Part shown: in pieces, positions 28,386-36,703 of the stretch
Position numbering within the stretch: position 1 is the stretch's first letter
How the letters are laid out: each line of letters opens with the position of its first letter
From: Candidatus Vesicomyidisocius sp. Agig_15_S12
Lineage (GTDB): Bacteria > Pseudomonadota > Gammaproteobacteria > PS1 > Pseudothioglobaceae
Direction: 5' to 3'
NCBI GenBank assembly: GCA_021730225.1
Contig: CP072532.1
Coordinates: 269,230-333,229, forward strand
DNA: 64,000 bases
Position numbers and translations under genes: made by a program
Notes under the pieces: model-generated
What the model was told of the DNA's origin: nothing
Seen by the model: only the letters and a program-made list of their open reading frames with translations
The model's database searches: none

Positions 28386-29066
28386 ATGAATACTTTTTTA
28401 GATCAGTTTTTTTTTGGTTACTATCCTTATGTTGCTATGACTATGTTTATTGTAGGTAGTGCACTACGTTATGACAGAGATCAATATACCTGGAAAGCAG
28501 ATTCATCACAATTATTACGAAAAAAAGGCATGTTGTGGGGTAGTAATTTATTCCATATTGGAATAATCTTATTATTCTTTGGTCATTTTGTTGGTTTATT
28601 AACCCCAGAATGGGTGTATCATCCATTTATGAGTGCTGCTACTAAGCAAATAATAGCAATGATTGCTGGTAGTATTTTTGGCACAATGTGCTTAGTTGGC
28701 ATGTTAATTTTATTAAATAGACGCTTGTTTGATAAACGTATTAGAAAAACCAGCAAGTTTAGTGACATCTTTATTTTGATCTATCTATTTGCACAATTAT
28801 TACTAGGCTTGTTAACCGTTCCTTATTCAGCACAACATTTAGATGGTAGCTCAATGATTGCTTTGGCTAATTGGGCACAATATATAACTTCTTTTAGAAT
28901 GGGAGCTACTGATTTTATTGTTTCTGAGGCTTGGGTATTTAAGTTACATTTAGTTCTAGGTATGACGCTTTTTGCTATTTTCCCATTTACTCGATTAGTG
29001 CATATTTGGAGTGTTCCTGTACAATATTTAATTCGTACAAGTTATCAAATAGTAAGAAGAAGATAG
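28386..29066 (+). CDS. narI: Respiratory nitrate reductase, cytochrome b subunit
   Basis: NarI (226 aa; E. coli 225) anchors the enzyme in the membrane, oxidises quinol and carries two b hemes. Five hydrophobic helices are seen. The heme ligands are conserved with the E. coli spacing: His57 and His67 in helix 2, His188 and His206 in helix 5. A strong GGAGG precedes the start. With NarGH it makes a proton-motive nitrate respiration module suitable for low-oxygen life in host tissue. Confidence 0.96.
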   Translation: MNTFLDQFFFGYYPYVAMTMFIVGSALRYDRDQYTWKADSSQLLRKKGMLWGSNLFHIGIILLFFGHFVGLLTPEWVYHPFMSAATKQIIAMIAGSIFGTMCLVGMLILLNRRLFDKRIRKTSKFSDIFILIYLFAQLLLGLLTVPYSAQHLDGSSMIALANWAQYITSFRMGATDFIVSEAWVFKLHLVLGMTLFAIFPFTRLVHIWSVPVQYLIRTSYQIVRRR

Positions 29067-29072
29067 GTAGCT

Positions 29073-29525
29073 ATGTCTATTAAAGTTAACCACGTACAAA
29101 TTAGTGATGATGATGTATTTCAAGAAATGCAATATCAAACAGATGCTATAAATGTAAAAGAAGTTATTTTTAAAGCAGCACAAGCTTTAGTTGTTCAACA
29201 ACTATTATTGCAGGCAATTGGTATTAAAAAAAACAATCCTAATGAGGAGAAAAAAATTAATCAATTGTTAAGTGATAATATAATTATTCCTACAGCAAGT
29301 ATAAAATTTTGTAAGCGTTATTATGATAATAATAAAATTAAATTTTTAGATAAAGAAAGAGGTGAAACATTACCATTTGAAATGGTAAGGGTGTGTATTA
29401 AAGAATATTTACAAAATCAATCAACAATTTCTGGTATTAATGAATACATTAAAATGCTTGCTGTAGATGCAAATATACAAGGGTTTGACTTTAAAGATCC
29501 GAGTGTTATTAATATCAAAATATAA
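29073..29525 (+). CDS. Nar-operon parvulin-like protein lacking its isomerase domain
   Basis: This 150-residue protein matches both ends of the NifM/PpiC-type peptidyl-prolyl isomerases that often follow narI, but not the middle. Residues 1-92 fit the N-terminal chaperone part (AAQALVVQQLLLQAIGI, then CKRYYDNNKIKFL). Residues 96-150 fit the post-catalytic tail (GETLPFEMVRVCIKEYL, then EYIKMLAVDANIQGFD). The roughly 100-residue rotamase domain between them is missing with the frame kept. It starts 7 nt after narI. A chaperone role for nitrate reductase without isomerase activity is plausible. Recognition is by recalled family pattern. Confidence 0.7.
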   Translation: MSIKVNHVQISDDDVFQEMQYQTDAINVKEVIFKAAQALVVQQLLLQAIGIKKNNPNEEKKINQLLSDNIIIPTASIKFCKRYYDNNKIKFLDKERGETLPFEMVRVCIKEYLQNQSTISGINEYIKMLAVDANIQGFDFKDPSVINIKI

Positions 29526-29591
29526 TAAATTAATATTAATCATAAAGAAATAGCTTAGAGTTGATTAAGTTAAAAAGTATAATACTATTGT

Positions 29592-29810
29592 ATGATTATT
29601 TGGACTATATTTAATTTATTAAGAGTAATTATAATATACATAGTGCTGTTCCTGATGTTTCATCATACAACTAAATAGGTATCGATTGATTTTGGTGTAA
29701 ATAGAAATTTTGCTGAAGCTAAATTATTTAGTTTGTTTCCTTATGGATATGTAAAACAAGCTTGTGAAATATATGTTATGAAACCTCCAAGTGATTGGAG
29801 TACTAAATAA
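29592..29810 (+). pseudogene. Small membrane protein gene interrupted by one TAG
   Basis: A 73-codon frame begins with ATG at 29592: MIIWTIFNLLRVIIIYIVLF, a clear membrane helix. It meets TAG at 29676 (codon 29) and continues in the same frame as DFGVNRNFAEAKLFSLFPYG, then YVKQACEIYVMKPPSDWSTK, and stops at TAA 29808-29810. The second part is well composed and looks like a conserved small-protein tail, so the gene was lost recently or is read through. I do not know the family. It follows the nar operon and may once have belonged to it. Confidence 0.6.
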
Positions 29811-29899
29811 AGGCTTTAATGTTGAATTTAATTATATTTTGACCATCTGTTTGAAGATTATTTTTAGCCAGGTTAATTTGTAAGAAATTAAAGATATTA

Positions 29900-29928
29900 T
29901 TTTATCCCCCAGTTACTGGGGGATAAAA
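29900..29928. repeat. Near-perfect palindrome over the moaD stop codon
   Basis: Arms TTTTATCCCCCAGT (29900-29913) and ACTGGGGGATAAAA (29915-29928) are exact reverse complements around one base. The palindrome includes the last codons and stop of moaD (minus strand), which encode the essential Gly-Gly tail. There is no U-tract after it in the moaD direction, so it is a candidate 3'-end stabilising hairpin rather than a textbook terminator. Confidence 0.8.
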
Positions 29929-30138
29929 AGCTACTTCATCTGTTTTGTTAATAATAACTGCATCATTAGCAATTTCTTGATTAATCGCACAAATAGTGTT
30001 ACTTGGAAAATTATGTTTTCCATATTTGTTAATGAGTTGTGTTCTTAGTTGTTTTATTGTAGTGTTATCAGCAAGAATAATTTTCTCACTGGATAGATTA
30101 AGTGATTCTTTAAGTGAGGCAAAATATAAAATATTCAT
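29902..30138 (-). CDS. moaD: Molybdopterin synthase small subunit
   Basis: MoaD is the ubiquitin-like sulfur carrier of molybdopterin synthase. The protein ends in the required Gly-Gly (YPPVTGG), and the start MNILYFASLKESL is the usual MoaD N-terminus. I chose the ATG at 30138 (78 aa; E. coli 81); the open frame extends upstream to a TTG at 30168, overlapping moaA, which I consider unlikely. It is the last gene of the minus-strand moeA-moaC-moaA-moaD run; its partner moaE lies apart at 33.6 kb. Confidence 0.92.
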   Translation of the reverse strand: MNILYFASLKESLNLSSEKIILADNTTIKQLRTQLINKYGKHNFPSNTICAINQEIANDAVIINKTDEVAFYPPVTGG

Positions 30139-30157
30139 AAATTTTTTAAGTATTATT

Positions 30158-31153
30158 TTATCCGCCAATTTCTACCATTTGTCGGTTGCTAATATTGTCA
30201 ACAACAGAGTTGAATTCGTGTTTTTCAGGTTTTTTATTAATTGCATTTATAATTATGTTTTTAATTTGATCATCTGTTAAGTTTGAGTATAGTGCATCTT
30301 TTAAAGAAATTGAATCTTTTTGTCCTAAGCATAGGATTAATTTCCCCTTAGCAGTAATTCTAACACGATTGCAAGTTTGGCAAAAATTGTTTGACATGGC
30401 GCTAATTGTTCCTATTGTAGAGTTCGTGCCCATAATTTTAAAATTATGGGCAGGGCCATCGATATCACTAGATGCAAAAGGAACTAATTTATTGTTTAGG
30501 TGATTATTTATTTTAGTAAGAATGCTCTTTTCACTAATGTATTGATTAAGTATTTTTATACCTGTTGATCCAATTGGCATGGTTTCAATAAAGCGAATAT
30601 CGATGCCCTTATTAATGGCAAAATCAATCATTGATTCTATTTCATTATCATTAACGTTACGCATGGCTACCATATTAATTTTGATTGGTTTCATGTTTGC
30701 TTGTATTGCTGCATCAATACCTTTAATAACTTCTGTTAAATCTCCGCCACGAGTGATTTCTGCGAACTTTTTAGGAATGAGCGAATCAATAGAAATATTC
30801 ACTCTATTAATACCATTTTGGTAAAGTTTTTTAGCGAATTTTTCTAAAAGATGTGCATTAGTTGATAAAGGTACATCACTAATGCCATCAATATGGCTGA
30901 TAATTCTAGCTATTTTATAGATGTCTTTTCGTATTAGAGGTTCTCCACCTGTTAATCTGACTTTGGTAATGCCCAATTGTGCAAAAAGTTGAACGATCCT
31001 TTCAATATCTCCATAACTTAGAATATCTTCACGTTTACAGTGGGGTGTATATTTATTGTCACGACAATAAAAACATCGGTAGTTACAGTGCTCAGTTACT
31101 GAGAGTCTTAGGTAATTAATTTTTCTACCAAATTTGTCAATTAATTTAAACAT
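30158..31153 (-). CDS. moaA: GTP 3',8-cyclase (radical SAM)
   Basis: MoaA starts Mo-cofactor synthesis by rearranging GTP with a radical SAM mechanism. The SAM cluster motif CNYRCFYC and the C-terminal second-cluster cysteines (FCQTCNRVRITAKGKLILC) are present, as is the GGEPL motif. I place the start at the ATG at 31153 (MFKLIDKFGRKINYLRLSVT), which overlaps the moaC stop by 8 nt; an upstream start at 31183 would add 10 residues. Product with this start is 331 aa, like E. coli (329). The C-terminal GG tail seen in many MoaA is present (MVEIGG). Confidence 0.94.
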   Translation of the reverse strand: MFKLIDKFGRKINYLRLSVTEHCNYRCFYCRDNKYTPHCKREDILSYGDIERIVQLFAQLGITKVRLTGGEPLIRKDIYKIARIISHIDGISDVPLSTNAHLLEKFAKKLYQNGINRVNISIDSLIPKKFAEITRGGDLTEVIKGIDAAIQANMKPIKINMVAMRNVNDNEIESMIDFAINKGIDIRFIETMPIGSTGIKILNQYISEKSILTKINNHLNNKLVPFASSDIDGPAHNFKIMGTNSTIGTISAMSNNFCQTCNRVRITAKGKLILCLGQKDSISLKDALYSNLTDDQIKNIIINAINKKPEKHEFNSVVDNISNRQMVEIGG

Positions 31154-31652
31154 ATTCAAGTTTCCAATAACCAGATTTTCCACCTTGTTTTTCTAATAAT
31201 TGAATATCTTGAATTTTAATAAAACGATCAACTGATTTACACATATCATAAATGGTTAGTGCTGCTATACTTGCTGCGGTAAGTGCTTCCATTTCTACGC
31301 CAGTTTTCGCGTTTAGTTTAGCTAATGTGATAATTTGTATACCATTTTTAACAAACTTAAAATCAATGTTAATTTGTGAAAGATTAAGGCTATGACACAT
31401 TGGAATAAGATGATGGGTTTGTTTTGCTGCCATGATACCAGCAATTCTTGCAACTGATAATACATCACCTTTTTTAAAATTATTATCTTTAATTTTTTTC
31501 AAGGTTTTTAATTTCATTATTACTTTTGCAGTTGCTTTAGCAATACGTGTGGTGGTATTTTTTTTGGAAATATCCACCATATTGCTTTCTCCTTTATTGT
31601 TTATATGAGTTAATTTATCTGTTTGGATTACTATGTGTTGCTTGTTATTCAT
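31146..31652 (-). CDS. moaC: Cyclic pyranopterin monophosphate synthase
   Basis: MoaC (168 aa) converts the MoaA product to cyclic pyranopterin monophosphate. Landmarks are LTHINNKGESNMVDIS near the N-terminus, KGDVLSVARIAGIMAAKQTH, IPMCHSL and GVEMEALTAASIAALTIYDM with the catalytic Lys-containing C-terminus (MCKSVDRFIKI). It overlaps moeA by 4 nt and moaA by 8 nt, so it lies within one operon. The N-terminal extension of about 12 residues over E. coli may mean that translation starts slightly later. Confidence 0.95.
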   Translation of the reverse strand: MNNKQHIVIQTDKLTHINNKGESNMVDISKKNTTTRIAKATAKVIMKLKTLKKIKDNNFKKGDVLSVARIAGIMAAKQTHHLIPMCHSLNLSQINIDFKFVKNGIQIITLAKLNAKTGVEMEALTAASIAALTIYDMCKSVDRFIKIQDIQLLEKQGGKSGYWKLEYV

Positions 31653-32920
31653 GACAACATCTCATTGAGTGAGTAAAAATTTAATATCTCCCCCTTTTTA
31701 AAAGTAGTTTTTTCTGGAATTTCCATTAGCCCATCGGCCCATACCATGGAACTAAGTACGTTGGATCCTTGTTTTGTATATATATTTGCTTTGGCAGGGA
31801 ATGTTGTACGGTCAAGGCATACACGTACAAATTCACATCTTGGTTTAGGTTTATGCCAATCAAAGTTTGCTTTAATTTTTAAAGTGGTGTTTAAATAGTG
31901 ATTTGCACCTTGTATTTTTTTAATAAAAGGTCGGGCAAAGAGTAAAAAAGTTACCATGGTAGAGACTGGATTTCCTGGTAGTCCAATAAAAGTGCAATGT
32001 CCTATATTACCAAAAGCAATTGGCTTTCCTGGTTTTATCTTAATACGCCAAAGGTTTAATTGGCCTAGTTTTTCTATAGCAGGTTTAATATAATCTTTAT
32101 CCCCAATAGACACTCCGCCTGTGGTTATAATTAAATCACAATCAGATTTTAATGTTTCTAACGCATCACAAGTGGCATTAAGGGTATCTTTAATATTGCC
32201 TAAGTTAATAATGTCACAACTAAGCTTGTTTAATAGCGCTACTAATAAATAACGATTAGAGTTAAAAATTTGTCCTTGTTGTAATGTATTTCCAGGCTGG
32301 ACTAACTCATCACCTGTAAAAAAAACACCGACTTTAATTTTATTAAATACTTTAAATTTTCTTATTCCTATGGAGGAAGCTATTGCAATATCTTGTGGTT
32401 GTAACTGTTTCCCTTTGAATAGAATAACATCACCTGATTGAATGTCATTACCTATAGGTCTGATATTTTCATTAAGTAGAATAGGTCGATCAACTTTAAT
32501 TATTAATTTGTTTTTAACTACCTTGCACTCCTCTTGCACGAGTACTGTATTGGCACCATTTGGTATAGGCGCTCCTGTAAATATACGTGCTGCACAGCCT
32601 GGTTCTAGTATACTTACTGTGTTACCTGCAGAAATACGATCGGTAATTTCAAATACAAATTTACCAGGCGTATTTATTTGATTTTTTTTAAGATTAATAG
32701 CGTAACCGTCCATAGCAGAATTATCAAAACTAGGGACAGAAATATTGGCATGTATATCAACAGCTAGAATTCTATGTAATGCGTCATCGAGTTCTATTAA
32801 TTGAGTGCTATCCATAACCTTAGCAAAGCTTATTAATTTTTTTAAAGCCTTATTAATAGAAGGTAAAAATTCTGGCGTTTGATCACTTTCATAATCAACT
32901 TGATGCTGGTTGTTTATCAT
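31649..32920 (-). CDS. moeA: Molybdopterin molybdotransferase
   Basis: MoeA (423 aa) inserts molybdate into adenylylated molybdopterin supplied by MogA. Motifs include PSFDNSAMDGYAI, the RIFTGAPIPNGANTVLVQEE segment, TTGGVSIGDKD and the FIGLPGNPVSTMVTF loop. It is the first gene of the minus-strand moeA-moaC-moaA-moaD operon. The promoter must lie in the 78 bp it shares with the divergent mobA. Its product feeds NarG and any other molybdoenzyme left in this genome. Confidence 0.95.
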   Translation of the reverse strand: MINNQHQVDYESDQTPEFLPSINKALKKLISFAKVMDSTQLIELDDALHRILAVDIHANISVPSFDNSAMDGYAINLKKNQINTPGKFVFEITDRISAGNTVSILEPGCAARIFTGAPIPNGANTVLVQEECKVVKNKLIIKVDRPILLNENIRPIGNDIQSGDVILFKGKQLQPQDIAIASSIGIRKFKVFNKIKVGVFFTGDELVQPGNTLQQGQIFNSNRYLLVALLNKLSCDIINLGNIKDTLNATCDALETLKSDCDLIITTGGVSIGDKDYIKPAIEKLGQLNLWRIKIKPGKPIAFGNIGHCTFIGLPGNPVSTMVTFLLFARPFIKKIQGANHYLNTTLKIKANFDWHKPKPRCEFVRVCLDRTTFPAKANIYTKQGSNVLSSMVWADGLMEIPEKTTFKKGEILNFYSLNEMLS

Positions 32921-32998
32921 AAATTTTTATAGTTAATAATTAAAGTTAATTATTTAATTGTATCATATAGCTTATACATTTGACATTAATACACCCAT

Positions 32999-33583
32999 AT
33001 GAAAAATATTGTTAAAAGTGATATCACTGTTGTTATACTTGCAGGGGGTCAATCCGCACGTATGAATCATAAGGATAAGGGTTTAATTTTATTTAATGGC
33101 AAACCTTTGATTAGTTATGTGATTGATATTGTTCATCAAGATGTGTGTAGTATATTAATAAGTGCCAACAGAAATATTAGTGAGTATCAAAGGTTTGGGG
33201 AGGTTATCACTGATAGTTTACCTGGGTTTCAGGGACCACTTGCTGGCATTTTATCTGCTTTGAATAAGGTTAAGACAAAATATTTGTTAATTGTACCATG
33301 TGATGGCCCATTTATTAATCAAAGTCTTGTAACTAGATTATTAAAAAATATGCAGAAACCTGGTATTAATATTTGTGTAGCAACGCAAGGGCAAAAAATG
33401 CATCCTACTTTTTCATTAGTTAGTGTTAATTTAAAAGATAATTTGAGTGAATTTTTAGAACAAGGTAATCGTAAGATGAGTGCGTGGTTTGAGAGTAATC
33501 ATGCGCAAAAAATTGATTTTTCAGATCAAGTAAATATGTTTACGAACTTAAATTCACCTAAAGATTTGAAAATTAAGCAGTAA
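32999..33583 (+). CDS. mobA: Molybdenum cofactor guanylyltransferase
   Basis: MobA (194 aa) attaches GMP to Mo-molybdopterin, making the bis-MGD form that NarG uses. The nucleotide-binding N-terminus VVILAGGQSARMNHKDKGL and the LIVPCDGPF motif (LIVPCDxPF in the family) are present. It is divergent from moeA and convergent with moaE, 2 nt between stops. Confidence 0.92.
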   Translation: MKNIVKSDITVVILAGGQSARMNHKDKGLILFNGKPLISYVIDIVHQDVCSILISANRNISEYQRFGEVITDSLPGFQGPLAGILSALNKVKTKYLLIVPCDGPFINQSLVTRLLKNMQKPGINICVATQGQKMHPTFSLVSVNLKDNLSEFLEQGNRKMSAWFESNHAQKIDFSDQVNMFTNLNSPKDLKIKQ

Positions 33584-33585
33584 AA

Positions 33586-34035
33586 TTATTCCCAACGTTT
33601 TTTTTGATTTTTATCACTACTTTTAGCTTTAACCCATGTACTCTTATTTTTAGTATGTTCTTTTTTCCAAAAAGGAACCTGAGTTTTTAGAAAGTCCATA
33701 ATAAATTCACAAGATTCAAAGGCAGATTGACGGTGTTTGCTACTTGTAATAACCAATACAATTTGATTTTTAATATTTAAATCGCCTACACGATGAATAA
33801 TGGTTGTATTGCTTATATTCCAAAGTTTATTGGCTTTATTAACAATATATTGTAGGGTTTTTTCAGTCATTCCAGGATAATATTCTAACGTCATTTTTTG
33901 AATTTGATTGTCTTTTAACTCACGTACAAAACCAACAAAACTAACTATTGCGCCAATATCAGAGCGCGTATTTTTTATTAATTCCACCTCTGTTGATAAG
34001 TCAAAATCTTGTTGTTGTATAATTATTTTATCCAT
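33586..34035 (-). CDS. moaE: Molybdopterin synthase large subunit
   Basis: MoaE (149 aa; E. coli 150) is the catalytic subunit of molybdopterin synthase, taking sulfur from MoaD thiocarboxylate. Family segments are GAIVSFVGFVRELK, LEYYPGMTEK, IIHRVGDLNIKNQIVLV, SKHRQSAFESCEFIMDFLKT and the catalytic KxxxPFWKKE near the C-terminus. It is transcribed alone, divergently from the nitrite reductase gene. With mogA, moaA, moaC, moaD, moeA and mobA it makes the Mo-cofactor set in this window essentially complete. Confidence 0.94.
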   Translation of the reverse strand: MDKIIIQQQDFDLSTEVELIKNTRSDIGAIVSFVGFVRELKDNQIQKMTLEYYPGMTEKTLQYIVNKANKLWNISNTTIIHRVGDLNIKNQIVLVITSSKHRQSAFESCEFIMDFLKTQVPFWKKEHTKNKSTWVKAKSSDKNQKKRWE

Positions 34036-34055
34036 ATTTAAAAAGTGTTTTAATA

Positions 34056-34115
34056 AACAAAATTATATCAATAAATTAAGTTTTTATAACTTAATTTATT
34101 GATATAATTATTGTT
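34056..34115. repeat. Long inverted repeat between moaE and nirB
   Basis: Arms of 22 bp, 34061-34082 and 34088-34109, are exact reverse complements (core ATATCAATAAATTAAG) with loop TTTAT. Past a one-base bulge the pairing continues (AACAA / TTGTT). It lies 26 nt from the moaE start. Like the repeat before narG it has no T-run, so it may be an operator or leader stem rather than a terminator. Confidence 0.85.
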
Positions 34116-34149
34116 TAGTTTCCTAATGAAGGGAAACAATGAACATAGA

Positions 34150-34195
34150 CGTTTACTTAGTTTTTTGATTAAATTATTAAGTAAGCGTTTTTTTT
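34150..34195 (+). terminator. Intrinsic terminator 1 in the nirB leader
   Basis: A 12-bp stem (34150-34161 with 34176-34187, two G-U pairs) with a 14-nt loop is followed by eight T (34188-34195). It points towards nirB, yet no plus-strand gene ends just before it; the only upstream plus-strand features are the inverted repeat and a small hairpin (GTTTCC / GGAAAC near 34118-34137). Confidence 0.85.
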
Positions 34196-34231
34196 CGTCA
34201 GTTCTAAGATAGAGCTGATAATTTGGTATTG

Positions 34232-34286
34232 AAGCCAGTTATTGTATTTTATGTTTATGCATATAAATGCAGTAACTGGCTTTTTT
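34232..34286 (+). terminator. Intrinsic terminator 2 in the nirB leader
   Basis: An approximately 18-bp stem (34232-34249 with 34265-34282, core AGCCAGTTA / TAACTGGCT, two G-U pairs) is followed by six T ending at 34286. It is 45 nt before the nirB start and in the same direction. Together with terminator 1 it suggests attenuation of nirB or small RNAs made from the leader. Confidence 0.87.
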
Positions 34287-34331
34287 ACTTCATAAAAAGC
34301 ATAAAATATTAAAACAAGATAGGAAAATATA

Positions 34332-36695
34332 ATGAAAAATTTAGTCATAGTTGGATCAGGTATGAGCGCCATGAAGGTGGTTGATGAGGTGTTAAATATT
34401 GATCCAATGATGTATCAAATTATCATTATTGGAGAGGAAAAGGTATTGCCATATAATAGAATTATGCTCTCACTTGTTTTGGCAGGAGAAAAAGAGTTTG
34501 AAGATATAAAAACGCATAACGAGTCTTATTTTTCTCAAAATAATATTATTTTTAAGCCGGGTTGCTCAGTGTCATCTATTGATAGAGTTAATAAAAATAT
34601 TTTATTAACTAATGCGAAAGAGTCTTATTTAATAAAATATGATAGATTGGTTATTTGTACTGGTTCAAGGCCTGTTGTTTTACCATTGCCAGGTAAAACG
34701 TTAGAGGGTGTGGTATCGTTTAGAGATATTTATGATGTTGAATATATGCAATCAAAGGTTAACCAGGCTAAAAAAGTAGTAGTAATTGGAACAGGATTAT
34801 TAGGACTTGAAGCTGCTAATGGACTTAATGAGTTAGGGTTTGATGTAACTGTTATTGGTAATATGGACTCTATTATGAATATGCAACTAGATGCTTCATC
34901 TGGTGATTTATTGCAAAAAGTATTAGAACAGAAGAATATTAAATTCAAGTTAGGTATGGTTATCAATAAAATTATTGGATTTAATAAAGTGAAAGCTTTG
35001 GAATTTAAGGATGGAATAATAATGGATGCTGATATGGTTATTATGTCAGTAGGTATTATTCCTGAGGATTCTTTAGCTAAAGCTGCAGGGCTACACATAG
35101 ATCGAGGAATTATTGTAGGCGATACAATGATGACTTCAGATCCTGCTATTTACTCAGTAGGGGAATGTATTAAACATCGAGGTATATCGTATGGTTTAGT
35201 AGCACCACTATTTGAACAGGCCCGTGTGTGTGCTGAACAGATATGTGAGGTATCTCATCATATATACACAGGTTCAAATATTTCTACTAAGTTGAAAATT
35301 TCAGGTGTTGATGTTTTTTCAGCGGGAGAGTTTGACAATCCTAAAGATGAGATTATGTGTTCTAAAGACAATGCATTTAATACTCGTAAAAGATTATCTA
35401 TTAGAGATAACAAATTAGTTGGTGCAGTTTTATTTGGCGACTCAACAGATGGATTATTTTATTTTAACTTAATTAAAAAAGAAACAGATATTAGTAGTAT
35501 CCGCAAAACTTTATTATTTGGTAATATTAATGACTTAGTAGGCGTTAAAGGTGTTGAAAAGATGTCTAATGATGAGCAAATATGTGGTTGTATGGGTGTT
35601 GATAAAGGCGATATTGTAAATGCAGTGGCTGGGGGTTGCAATACTTTTGAGGTATTACAGGAGGAAACTGGTTGTTCAACAGGTTGTGGGGGTTGTACTT
35701 CAGTTGCTAAACAAGTATTTAGTTCTGTTTCTGGCACTAAAATATTAAGTAAAAATACTTTGTGTGATTGTACAAAATACTCAACAGAAGAAGTGCGTCA
35801 ATATATTAGAGTATTAGTAAAAGTTGTTAGTGTTGATAATGTTAGAGGTGCGCTTGATTTTGATAACACTTGTGAGATTTGTGGTGCTGCTATTAACTAT
35901 TATTTATCTTCACAGTTCAATGAAACATATGTTCATAATGATGATGAACGGCCGCACAATGAGAAAATGCATGCTAATCAACAAAGAGACGGTACCTACT
36001 CTGTTGTACCACAAATGCAAGGTGGACTGACAACACCTAAAGAACTTAAAGCATTAGCTGATATTGCTATTAAATATAAGGTTCCAACGGTTAAAGTAAC
36101 TGGAGGACAACGTATTGATTTATTAGGTGTTCCTAAGGAAAATTTAAACGATATTTGGAATGAAGTCACCGGGGCAGGTATGGAGGCTGGTTACGCTTAT
36201 GCTAAAGCCACTAGAACATGTAAATCCTGTGTTGGTAAAGACCATTGTATGATGGGTACGCAAGACTCCATGGGGCTTGCAATTAAAATGGAAGATGCAG
36301 TTTGGTCACACTTTATGCCACATAAATTTAAAATGGGGGTGAGTGGTTGTCCACGTAATTGTGCAGAAGTTACGATTAAAGATTTTGGGGTTATTTGTAC
36401 TGAAAAAGGTTATGAAATCCACGTAGCAGGCGCTTGTGGTGTTCGTACTAAGACTTGTTTAAGAGACAGATTTTTTGAAACTGAAGAAGAGGTGGTTGAG
36501 TATCTTAAAGCTTTTGTTCAATTATATCGTATTGAGGCTAACTATCTTGAACGAATAATGCATTTTGAAGAGCGTGTAGGTTTAGATTATATTCAATCTA
36601 AACTAGATACATCTTCAATGATTGCATACTATGCAAACTTATTACCTAAAACTATTAAAAATCCATGGGGAATAACATCTCATAAGAAAGGTTAG
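34332..36695 (+). CDS. nirB: NAD(P)H nitrite reductase, large subunit
   Basis: A 787-residue siroheme enzyme reducing nitrite to ammonium in the cytoplasm. Domains in order: FAD/NAD(P)H oxidoreductase (1-400; GSGMSAMK and GTGLLGLEAA nucleotide loops), BFD-type [2Fe-2S] domain (about 415-470; CGCMG and CSTGCGGC), ferredoxin-like half-domain, and siroheme/[4Fe-4S] domain with TCKSCVGKDHC and SGCPRNC ligands. It is somewhat shorter than E. coli NirB (847 aa). No nirD follows directly; a small Rieske protein 7.5 kb away could serve. Its leader carries two terminators. Next gene is narK, 8 nt on. Confidence 0.92.
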   Translation: MKNLVIVGSGMSAMKVVDEVLNIDPMMYQIIIIGEEKVLPYNRIMLSLVLAGEKEFEDIKTHNESYFSQNNIIFKPGCSVSSIDRVNKNILLTNAKESYLIKYDRLVICTGSRPVVLPLPGKTLEGVVSFRDIYDVEYMQSKVNQAKKVVVIGTGLLGLEAANGLNELGFDVTVIGNMDSIMNMQLDASSGDLLQKVLEQKNIKFKLGMVINKIIGFNKVKALEFKDGIIMDADMVIMSVGIIPEDSLAKAAGLHIDRGIIVGDTMMTSDPAIYSVGECIKHRGISYGLVAPLFEQARVCAEQICEVSHHIYTGSNISTKLKISGVDVFSAGEFDNPKDEIMCSKDNAFNTRKRLSIRDNKLVGAVLFGDSTDGLFYFNLIKKETDISSIRKTLLFGNINDLVGVKGVEKMSNDEQICGCMGVDKGDIVNAVAGGCNTFEVLQEETGCSTGCGGCTSVAKQVFSSVSGTKILSKNTLCDCTKYSTEEVRQYIRVLVKVVSVDNVRGALDFDNTCEICGAAINYYLSSQFNETYVHNDDERPHNEKMHANQQRDGTYSVVPQMQGGLTTPKELKALADIAIKYKVPTVKVTGGQRIDLLGVPKENLNDIWNEVTGAGMEAGYAYAKATRTCKSCVGKDHCMMGTQDSMGLAIKMEDAVWSHFMPHKFKMGVSGCPRNCAEVTIKDFGVICTEKGYEIHVAGACGVRTKTCLRDRFFETEEEVVEYLKAFVQLYRIEANYLERIMHFEERVGLDYIQSKLDTSSMIAYYANLLPKTIKNPWGITSHKKG

Positions 36696-36703
36696 GCATA
36701 ATT

